From JAEULH01 sp963789785 (lineage in GTDB: Bacteria > Pseudomonadota > Alphaproteobacteria > Rhodospirillales > Defluviicoccaceae): DNA of 64,000 nucleotides. The translations under genes and the position numbers were made by a program. This document shows positions 29,836-39,881 of the stretch, piece by piece (position 1 is the first letter of the stretch; each line of letters starts with the position of its first letter). The notes beneath the pieces are model-generated. The model saw nothing but the letters and a program-made list of their open reading frames with translations, had not been told where the DNA came from and made no database searches. The stretch lies in the NCBI GenBank assembly GCA_963789785.1, contig CAWBNC010000011.1, positions 1-64,000 on the forward strand. Reading direction: 5' to 3'.

Positions 29836-30498
29836 ATGCTCAATGTCCTCAAGCAGTTTCTCGGCGATATGTACTTCCTGACGCAGGTGCGGGCCGTCCA
29901 CGAATTTACCCGGCTCGAACCGGACGCCAAACGCGGCCTGCTCGCGTCGTATGCGGCGACCTACGACACGTTCGTCGAAACGGGAACCTACCTGGGCCTC
30001 ACCGCGGCCTTCCTCGCCGCGGTGTACAAGGTCGTTCACACCATCGAATTGGACCGCTCGCTTTACGAGAATGCCCGGCGGCGTTTGCGTCAGCACCCGA
30101 ACTTGCATTGCTACCACGGGGACAGCACTGCCGTGATCAAGGAGATTCTGCTTGGTATCGATCACCCGGCCGTGTTCTGGCTAGACGCCCACTACACCGG
30201 CGGGATCACCACACGTGCCGGGGTCAACACGCCGGTAATGGGTGAACTCTCGGCAATTTTTGCCCATCCGGTCGAGACGCACCTCATTCTTATCGACGAC
30301 GCCCGCTGGTTCGTCGGTCGTAACGGCTACCCCAGCGTGCGCAGGCTGCACGCCTTTGTGCGCGACAATTCGCCGTACGACATGTGCATCCACGACGACA
30401 TCATCCGCATCTTCCGCGATGACGAGTGGACAAGGCCGCAGAGCTTCCTGACCGACGAGCCCGAGATGGCGACGCAGGAGCACATGTCAGCGGCCTGA
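29836..30498 (+). CDS. SAM-dependent methyltransferase-like protein
   Basis: 220 aa from ATG 29836 (the open frame extends upstream to 29731 but that part is Arg/Gly-rich and unlikely to be translated). TFVETGTYLGLTAAFLA resembles the glycine-rich SAM loop and HTIELDRSLYENARRRL the acidic-loop strand of class I methyltransferases; WLDAHYTGG and LILIDDARWF follow. Related proteins are often found near polysaccharide genes and many are uncharacterised. Catalysis is inferred from fold resemblance only. Confidence 0.55.
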   Translation: MLNVLKQFLGDMYFLTQVRAVHEFTRLEPDAKRGLLASYAATYDTFVETGTYLGLTAAFLAAVYKVVHTIELDRSLYENARRRLRQHPNLHCYHGDSTAVIKEILLGIDHPAVFWLDAHYTGGITTRAGVNTPVMGELSAIFAHPVETHLILIDDARWFVGRNGYPSVRRLHAFVRDNSPYDMCIHDDIIRIFRDDEWTRPQSFLTDEPEMATQEHMSAA

Positions 30499-30515
30499 AC
30501 CGCATTGGCCCGTCA

Positions 30516-31683
30516 TCAGGAGGCGGCAGCGAGGCGGACGAAGCCGGCGTCGAGATCGGCGATGAGATCGTCCGCGTCTTCCAGGCCGCAATGCAGGCGA
30601 AGACAGGATCCATCTCGCCGTCCAGCCCGTCACTGTGCGCGCCTTACGCGGATCGAACGGCACGATCAGGCTTTCGTAGCCGCCCCAGCTGTAACCCATG
30701 GCGAAGAGCTTCAGCCCGTCAAGCAGGGCGGCCAGAGCGCGCTTTGGCACGTCGCCGAGGACGATCGAGAGCAGGCCGTTGCTGCCGGTGAAGTCGCGTC
30801 GCCACACCGCGTGGCCGGGGCAGTCGGGCAGGGCGGGGTGAAGAACCCGCGCGACGGCGCGCTGTTCGGCCAGCCAGCGGGCGAGGCGGAGCGCGGTCTC
30901 CTGGTGGCGGGCGAGGCGGACGCTCAGCGTGCGCAGGCCGCGCAGGGCCAGATAGCAGTCGTCCGGACCGGTGCACAGGCCGAGCAGCGCCGTCGCCCGC
31001 CTGACCGGGAGAAAGGCCTCCTCGGTCGTGGTGATCGTTCCCAGCATCACGTCGGAGTGGCCGACGATGTACTTGGTCGCGGCCTGGATCGAGACGTCGA
31101 CGCCGTGGGCGAACGGCGCAAAGTAGAGCCCGGCGCTCCAGGTGTTGTCCATGATGGTGACGGCGCCGGCGGCCCTTGGCGGCGGCGGTCGCGCGCGGGA
31201 TGTCCTGGACCTCGAACGTCAGCGAGCCGGGGCTCTCGGTGAAACACGACGCGGGTGTTCGGCCGCAGCAGGGGCGCGATGTCGGCCATCGGGTCGTAGT
31301 AGGTGGTCTCGACGCCAAGGCCGGCAAGGACGGTGTCGCAGAACCGCCGGGTCGGGGCGTAGACGCTGTCGACCATCAGCAGATGGTCGCCGGTCTTGAG
31401 GAAAGCGAGCAGGCTGGCAGTGATCGCGGCCAGCCCGGACGGAACGGCGATGCAGCGCCAGCCGCCTTCCAGCGCCGCCACCGCCTCTTCCAGGGCAAAC
31501 GTCGTCGGTGTCCCGCGCCGGCCGTAGCGGGTGCCCTCGTAGGGGGTACGGTCGGCGGCTTCGAGCGCGGCCAGCGTCGGGAACACGATGGTCGAGGCGT
31601 GGTAGACGGGCGGATTGACGATCCCGTGATTGGCCGTCCGGCTCACGGCCGACCTGGATCAGGCGGGTATCCTTGGCGCTCAC
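30516..31683 (-). CDS. metC: Cystathionine beta-lyase-like PLP enzyme (frameshifted)
   Basis: Cys/Met-metabolism PLP family. The GTG start at 31683 overlaps the sulfurtransferase stop (GTGA). The N-terminus VSAKDTRLIQVGRE shifts frame to RTANHGIVNPPVYHASTIVF; YEGTRYGRRGTPTTFALEEA and GLAAITASLLAFLKTGDHLL follow. After shifts near 31170-31240 the frame reads TIMDNTWSAGLYFAPFAHGV and ISIQAATKY-like VSIQAATKYIVGHSDVMLG, whose Lys holds PLP. A last shift near 30630 gives LRLHCGLEDADDLIADLDAG with TGA at 30516-30518. Three or four indels. It would release homocysteine, pyruvate and ammonia from cystathionine, or act as a cysteine lyase. Operon with the two sulfur genes upstream. Confidence 0.78.
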
Positions 31684-32560
31684 GACGTCTCCCCTTCCAC
31701 CGGCGTGTCGTCGCGGTTGCCCCATTCGGCCCACGAGCCGTCGTAGACGGCGACATCGTCGTGGCGGAGCAGCGCGGCGGCAAAGGCGACGGCGCAGGCG
31801 GTCACGCCCGAACCGCAGCTCGCGACGACGGGGGCGTCGAGGTCGACCCGGCGGCGGCGAAAGGCGCGGGCCAACTCGTCTGTTGGTATCGCCAGGCGCC
31901 GGCAGCGGGCCGGATCGACCAGGCTCATCGGCCGGGATATTGACGCTGCCGGGGATGTGGCCGTGCTTGCGCGCCGGCCTCGGCTCCGGCTCGGTGCCGG
32001 CGTAGCGGCCGGGGCTGCGGGCGTCGACGATGCCGCCGCCACCGCCACCACCTGGCAATGCCGGCGAGGATGTCCTCAGCAGCTGCGCGACCAGCTCCGG
32101 GTCGAGACGCGCGCGGCGAAGCGCGCCGGCGGTCGCGGCGCCGGCTGGCCCGCTTGCGACCGGGCGGCCTTCGCCGATCCAGGCAGCGAGGCCGCCGTCG
32201 AGCACGGCGACGGCATCATGGCCGAAGGCACGAAACATCCACCACGCGCGTGGCGCCGCCAGCGATCCCGGTGCGTCGTAGACCACGACGAGCGTGTCGT
32301 CGCCGATCCCGAGCGCGCCGACGCGTGTCGGCGAACACGTCCGCCGCCGGCAGCATGTGCGGCAGCAGACTGCTCTCGTCGCGGATGGCGTCGATGTCGA
32401 AGACGGCGGCGTCCGGGATATGCCGGTCGTTGAACTCGGCGGCCGCGTCGCGGCCGCTGCCCGGCAGGTGGAAGCTGGCGTCGAGGATGCGCACGCCCGG
32501 GTCGTCGAGGTGCGCGGCGAGCCAGCCGGCGTCGACCAGCAGGCCTGCTTCGGGCGCGGG
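31680..32560 (-). CDS. sseA: 3-mercaptopyruvate/thiosulfate sulfurtransferase (frameshifted)
   Basis: Two rhodanese domains. N-terminal frame: LLVDAGWLAAHLDDPGVRIL, FNDRHIPDAAVFDIDAIRDE. After a shift near 32330: GIGDDTLVVVYDAPGSLAAP, AWWMFRAFGHDAVAVLDGGL. After another near 31930: DLDAPVVASCGSGVTACAVA, with the catalytic Cys in CGSGVTA as in mercaptopyruvate sulfurtransferases, and YDGSWAEWGNRDDTPVEGE. About 290 aa when joined. The start is unclear because no in-frame ATG or GTG precedes LLVDAGW after the cysteine-synthase stop; it is probably within a few bases of 32560. Transfers sulfur from 3-mercaptopyruvate or thiosulfate to acceptors. Confidence 0.78.
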
Positions 32561-32561
32561 C

Positions 32562-33572
32562 TCAAGAGCCGGTCTCCAGCCACGAAGGCACCGGCAGGCC
32601 CTTGCTGCGCAGGAACGCCGGGTTGTACAGCTTCGACTGATAGCGTGTGCCGTAGTCGCAGAGGACGGTGACGATGGTGTGGCCGGGGCCGAGCTCGCGG
32701 GCGAGCCGGATCGCGCCGGCGATGTTGATCCCGCTCGAGCCGCCGAGAACCAGCCCCTCGCGCTTGAGCAGATGGAAGACGATGTCCAGCGCCTCGGCGT
32801 CGTCGATCCGGTAGGCGTGATCGACCGGCGCACCTTCCATATTCGCCGTAATTCGGCCTTGGCCGATGCCTTCGGTGATCGATTCGCCCTCGGCCTTGAG
32901 ACTGCCGAAGCGATAGTAGTGATACAGCGCCGCGCCCATCGGGTCGGCCAGCCCGATGGCGACGGCCGGATTCCGCTCCTTGAGGAAGGCGCCGACACCC
33001 GCCAGCGTGCCGCCGGTGCCGACCGCGCAGATGAAGCCATCGACCCGGCCGTCGGTCTGCTCCCAGATCTCGGGGCCGGTGGTCCGGTAGTGGCCGCGGC
33101 GATTGGCGACGTTGTCGAACTGGTTGGCCCAGATGGCGCCGTGCGGCTCGCTCTTCGCGAGCGCATCGGCGATCCGGCCAGACATTTTGACGTAGTTGTC
33201 GGGGTCGGCGTAGGGAACGGCGGCCACTTCGCGAACCTCGGCGCCGCAAACCCGCAGCATGTCCTTCTTTTCCTGGCTCTGGGTCTCGGGGATGACGATC
33301 AGCGTCCGGTAGCCGCGGGCGTTGCCGACCAGCGCGAGGCCGATGCCGGTGTTGCCGGCGGTGCCCTCGACGATCAGCCCGCCGGGCTCGATGACCCCGC
33401 GCTCCTCGGCGTCGAGCACGATCGCCAGCGCCGCCCGGTCCTTGACCGAACTGCCGGGGTTAAGAAACTCGGCCTTGCCAAGGATCTCGCAGCCGGTCGC
33501 CTCGGATGCCCGATGCAGGCGGATCAGCGGCGTGTTACCGATGGCGTCGATGAAGCCGCTGCGCACGTCCAT
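32562..33572 (-). CDS. Cysteine synthase A-like PLP enzyme
   Basis: 336 aa, intact. PLP-binding Lys44 in PGSSVKDRAALA, then EGTAGNTGIGLALVGNARGY (substrate loop, written GTAGNTG where many family members have TSGNTG), AVGTGGTLAGVG (phosphate-binding glycine loop) and LVLGGSSGINIAGAI. It makes cysteine from O-acetylserine and sulfide, or is a close relative with another substrate; the loop change matches an alphaproteobacterial subgroup usually named cysteine synthase A. First gene of a three-gene sulfur cluster with sulfurtransferase and cystathionine lyase downstream. Confidence 0.88.
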   Translation of the reverse strand: MDVRSGFIDAIGNTPLIRLHRASEATGCEILGKAEFLNPGSSVKDRAALAIVLDAEERGVIEPGGLIVEGTAGNTGIGLALVGNARGYRTLIVIPETQSQEKKDMLRVCGAEVREVAAVPYADPDNYVKMSGRIADALAKSEPHGAIWANQFDNVANRRGHYRTTGPEIWEQTDGRVDGFICAVGTGGTLAGVGAFLKERNPAVAIGLADPMGAALYHYYRFGSLKAEGESITEGIGQGRITANMEGAPVDHAYRIDDAEALDIVFHLLKREGLVLGGSSGINIAGAIRLARELGPGHTIVTVLCDYGTRYQSKLYNPAFLRSKGLPVPSWLETGS

Positions 33573-33684
33573 GAAGGCTACCGCAAGTTGGGACGCGGAA
33601 ACGGGAAACGCGAGGCCCAGAGATATCCGCCCGTCGCCGGCGGATCAAGGCGCCGGTCGCTATCGCATCCGGGCGGAGGCTGCA

Positions 33685-33783
33685 CTATCCGCCGGCGAGA
33701 AGACCGCTTAGCATTTTGACCAGCAGCACCATCCAGACGCCGACGCAGACCATCGCGACGACGATGATGATCTTCCTGGTCAT
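33685..33783 (-). CDS. Very small membrane protein downstream of valS
   Basis: ATG 33783 encodes 32 residues consisting of a basic start (MTRK), one hydrophobic helix (IIIVVAMVCVGVWMVLLVKM) and a short Gly end. A GTG overlapping the valS stop (GTGA) opens the same frame 13 codons earlier. It is close to valS and probably co-transcribed. Function unknown. Confidence 0.5.
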   Translation of the reverse strand: MTRKIIIVVAMVCVGVWMVLLVKMLSGLLAGG

Positions 33784-33818
33784 CGGCCGGCGCCCGGCAG
33801 GACGGCGTGCGCCTAAGT

Positions 33819-36493
<2,675 letters not shown>

Positions 36494-36604
36494 AAGCTCT
36501 CCGGCGCGCGGCACGGTCCGCACGGCTCTCAAAGGGAAGCGAATCAGGAAGGCCTTGTTAGCGGCTGTGCCGCCGAACGGTCAATGGTCCGGTCGATCCC
36601 TGAC

Positions 36605-37219
36605 TCAATCGTCCAGGCGTTCCGCCCGGTTGACCATCAGATCGATCTCTTTTTTGACCAGGCGCTCGATCAGGTAGGGGAGGTTGCGGTCCAGCCACTC
36701 CCTGAGAAGCGGCCGCAGCATTTCGCGCACCAGCCCCTCAATGGTCATGTCCCGGCCGCCGACGCCGATATCGCGCCGGTCGAGGATCGCCTTGGCGAGC
36801 TGCGAGAGAACGTCGGAGGAGGCCGTCGAGGTCGACTGCGACAGCACCTGCCGCTCGGGCGGCAACCGCATGTCGGGAGTGAGGTGGAAAACATTGCTGC
36901 GCTCAGGCTGCGGCGCATCGTCGGCGCTCTCGGACAGCGCGATCTCCTCCAGCGCGCTCCCGCGCCTCGCGGCCGCCGGGCGCCGGCGCGCTCCTTCCGG
37001 GCGCACGATGTCGCCGGTGCGAATATCCGGCGCGGCCTCGGCGATCGCAGCGGCCGGTTCCAGAGCCGGATCGGGCGAAACAGGATCGCTCGCGCCTGCC
37101 TCCGGGTCGACGCTCTCCCCGTCCTCCGAGAGTATCCGGCGGATGGAGGACAGAATGTCTTCCATGGACGGCTCTTGCACCGTTGCGGACTTGAGGTCGT
37201 CGACGTCGCTCATGGGCAT
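36605..37219 (-). CDS. popZ: PopZ-family polar organizing protein (DUF2497)
   Basis: About 204 aa with the family layout: N-terminal helix EPSMEDILSSIRRILSED (residues about 18-35), a Pro/Glu/Ala-rich disordered middle, and the C-terminal oligomerisation helices GLVREMLRPLLREWLDRNLP and LIERLVKKEIDLM. In Caulobacter and relatives this protein self-assembles at the cell pole and anchors the chromosome origin through ParB. The start may be MPMSDV (37219) or MSDV (37213). As in many alphaproteobacteria it lies next to valS and upstream tolC/pcm. Confidence 0.88.
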   Translation of the reverse strand: MPMSDVDDLKSATVQEPSMEDILSSIRRILSEDGESVDPEAGASDPVSPDPALEPAAAIAEAAPDIRTGDIVRPEGARRRPAAARRGSALEEIALSESADDAPQPERSNVFHLTPDMRLPPERQVLSQSTSTASSDVLSQLAKAILDRRDIGVGGRDMTIEGLVREMLRPLLREWLDRNLPYLIERLVKKEIDLMVNRAERLDD

Positions 37220-37327
37220 GGTTCGGTTGCGGTTGACGAAACATCAACACTACCGAAAAGAGCGGCCTTACGCTACCGTTTGCTGAAGACTAGCGCGTTG
37301 CGACGCCGCCCGCGGGAAGCCGATGCG

Positions 37328-38725
37328 TTACCTGTTGTGCGGGAACGAGTCGTTAGTGCCGCCAATGCTGTCGCTGCCGAACCAGCGGTCGCGGACCTCC
37401 CGGTAATGCACGCTCGGATCGTAGTACTCGACCGGCAGCGCCAGCGCCTGCGCGCTGAGCTCGCCGATTGCGGTCTTCAGGGTGAAGGTCGCGACGATTT
37501 CGTCGCGCTGGGCGCGCACAAGGTTGACCTGCGAATCGACCAGCTCCTGCTCTGCGTCGAGCACGTCGATAACGGTTCGCGCGCCGACCTCGGCCTCGCG
37601 CTGAACTCCCTCAAGGGCGACTTCGTTGGCCTGAACGGCCTTGCGGAAAGACGTCAGCGCCGCCCGGGCCGTCTGCAGATTGTTCCACGCGCTGGTCGCC
37701 GCCTCCACCGCGTTCTGCCGGGTCTGATCGAGCAGCCTGCGGTTTTCGACTACGTTCTGCTTTGACTGGCGCAGCCGCGAATAGACCGCCCCGGCCTGGT
37801 AGAGCGGCACGTTGATGTTCACCAGCGCCGCGAGTTCATCGGTTCTGGCGCCTTCGAAGGTGGCTTCGTGGTCTCGTTGGGCCGTGCCCTGGAGGTTCAT
37901 CGACGGCAACAGCTCGCCGCGAACCCGATCGACCGTATCGAGCGACGACCGTTCGACGAACTCGGCGGAGACGATATCCGGGTTCTGCCGCTTTGCCATG
38001 GTCACGGCCTGATCGAGGGTGCTAGGCAGATCCCTCGGCATACTCGGCTGGGCGAGCAGACCCGGGACCTGGCCGACGACGTTGCGGTAGGTCGCCCGGG
38101 AGCGTTCGAGCGATCCTTCCGCGCCGACCCGGGCGGCTGTCGCCCCAGCCAGACGGGCTTCAGCCTGGAAGACGTCGGTGCGGGTGACCTCGCCGACCTG
38201 GAAACGATCGCGGGTTGCTTCGAGCTGGCGAGCGAGGCGCTGCTCGTTGCGGATCTGCAGTTCGAGAACCGCCTGCTCGCGGTAGACGTCCATGTACGCC
38301 GTCGTGGCATTCAGCAGCACCTGCTGCTCGATCGAGTCGAGCTGGGCGCGACCGGCTCGGACCGCGTTCTCGGCGGCGCGGGTCTGCGCGATGGTCTGGC
38401 CGCCGCGAAAGAGCGGCTGCGTGACCTGCGCACCGTAGTTCCGCGGCAGCAGATCCTGATTGGCGGCGCCGAACACGGTTTTATTATTTCCGTCCAGCCA
38501 GCGCTTGCCGACCGTGCCGAACGCCTCGACCGTCGGGCGCCAGTTGGACAGCGCCTGCGGCACCTGCTCGTCGGTGGAGCGTAACCGCGCTCGTTCGGCA
38601 GCCAGCCGCGGGTTCAGGACATAGGCCGTCGCCAGGGCCTCTTCGAGCGTTTGCGCCGATACGGAAGGAGCCCACAGCGTGGCTGCAAGCGGTACGCAAA
38701 TCAAGAAGGTGAGCCAATAGCGCAT
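37328..38725 (-). CDS. tolC: TolC-family outer membrane efflux/secretion protein
   Basis: 465 aa from ATG 38725. A signal peptide (MRYWLTFLICVPLAATLWAP, cleavage after SVSA) is followed by the OEP repeats: TLEEALATAYVLNPRLAAER, QVTQPLFRGGQTIAQTRAAE, a long alpha-barrel helix (LLNATTAYMDVYREQAVLEL), and the second repeat ALVNINVPLYQAGAVYSRLR, VGARTVIDVLDAEQELVDSQ. It should form the trimeric outer-membrane channel for type I secretion or RND efflux. No dedicated partner pump is adjacent. Intact. Confidence 0.9.
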   Translation of the reverse strand: MRYWLTFLICVPLAATLWAPSVSAQTLEEALATAYVLNPRLAAERARLRSTDEQVPQALSNWRPTVEAFGTVGKRWLDGNNKTVFGAANQDLLPRNYGAQVTQPLFRGGQTIAQTRAAENAVRAGRAQLDSIEQQVLLNATTAYMDVYREQAVLELQIRNEQRLARQLEATRDRFQVGEVTRTDVFQAEARLAGATAARVGAEGSLERSRATYRNVVGQVPGLLAQPSMPRDLPSTLDQAVTMAKRQNPDIVSAEFVERSSLDTVDRVRGELLPSMNLQGTAQRDHEATFEGARTDELAALVNINVPLYQAGAVYSRLRQSKQNVVENRRLLDQTRQNAVEAATSAWNNLQTARAALTSFRKAVQANEVALEGVQREAEVGARTVIDVLDAEQELVDSQVNLVRAQRDEIVATFTLKTAIGELSAQALALPVEYYDPSVHYREVRDRWFGSDSIGGTNDSFPHNR

Positions 38726-38876
38726 CAAGGCGTCCCGGTTTCTGGTCCTCTCGCCGCGCTCCCGACGCTCTTCGCGGCGCGTTTCCGCCTGCGGATGCCG
38801 CGAGTCGGCTTCATCCCGCGCCCTGCGGAGAAGACGGAGCCACCGTGCAAGGGATGGCTGCAAACCACGTTTTGCC

Positions 38877-39539
38877 TCAAAATGTGAAAGTTTCGTGGGG
38901 CTCAAAGCCGGGAAGAAACGGCGTACCGGCGTCGAAAACATCGCGCCGCGAGAGGGCGCCGGTCGTTCTGAGAAAGAGCGCGCCGCGTCCAGAAAGCCGG
39001 GCGCTGCCGCGCATGACCGCGACCATTCGGCCGCGATTGGCGAGCTGCGCGGCGATGGTTTCCGGAACGGAGGCGATGGCGCCGGCGAAAAGGATGACGT
39101 CATATGGCGCCTGCTTCGCATAGCCCTGGCTGAGCGGCCCCTCGACGACCGCGACCGTGTTCATGCCAAGGCCGGCGAGAACGTCGCTCGCGCATGCCGC
39201 AAGTTCGGCTTCCTCTTCGAGCGCAACGACGGCGCTGGCGATGGCAGCCGCCAGCGCCGCCAGATAGCCGGTGGCGCAGCCGACCGTCAAAACGACGTCG
39301 TCGCTGCGGATTTCCGCCGTTTGCAGCAGCAGCGCCGCGACCAGCGGCTCAATAAGGAAGCGGCCATTGCCGAGCGGGATGTCCTCGTCGGCATAGGCGA
39401 TGCCGCGCATCCGGTCCGGCAGAAACAGTTCGCGGGGCAGACTGCTCATGGCGTCGACGACCAGCGGATCGCGAACCCGATTCGTCCGGATCTGGTTTTC
39501 CACCATGCTGCGACGCGCGGCGGCGTAATCCATCGCCAT
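38877..39539 (-). CDS. pcm: Protein-L-isoaspartate O-methyltransferase family protein
   Basis: 220 aa from ATG 39539 (ATG 39551 possible). It begins MAMDYAAARRSMVENQIRTN; VLTVGCATGYLAALAA is motif I of the SAM fold, altered from the usual EIGTGSGYQ; PYDVILFAGAIASVPETIAA and GRMVAVMRG follow. It is in the alphaproteobacterial subgroup always placed directly upstream of a tolC-like gene; whether it repairs isoaspartyl residues or has another acceptor is uncertain. Confidence 0.82.
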   Translation of the reverse strand: MAMDYAAARRSMVENQIRTNRVRDPLVVDAMSSLPRELFLPDRMRGIAYADEDIPLGNGRFLIEPLVAALLLQTAEIRSDDVVLTVGCATGYLAALAAAIASAVVALEEEAELAACASDVLAGLGMNTVAVVEGPLSQGYAKQAPYDVILFAGAIASVPETIAAQLANRGRMVAVMRGSARLSGRGALFLRTTGALSRRDVFDAGTPFLPGFEPHETFTF

Positions 39540-39881
39540 TTGTCCGATCATCAGGTCCGGCCGTCTTGCCCGTGCCGACGGCGCTGCGCGTGAGCAGCAT
39601 CAGGCGTCGATGGCGCATCGGCGGGGTTTATAGATGCTTCCGGCAGCCGGCACAACGGCCTACGCGACGGTGCGCCGGAACATCGGCGGCCGGCCGCGAC
39701 ACAACGCCAGTTCAAGCTCGGCGGCCATGTCCAGCCTGGAATCTAAAGCCAATTATGCCCCGTTCGGGTTCGGTTTTGCTTCCGGCGCTGCCTGTCGCCG
39801 GTTCATTTCTTTCCCCGCGTTGCCGATGATGGTTTAATTGTGCACCCGCACAAAACCTGCACCATCGGAAATCCATTTCTC

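Noticed and set aside
29547..30245. 232-codon plus-strand frame before and across the methyltransferase-like gene
   Set aside because: Arg-rich, no ribosome site or motif, and it overlaps a better-supported frame.
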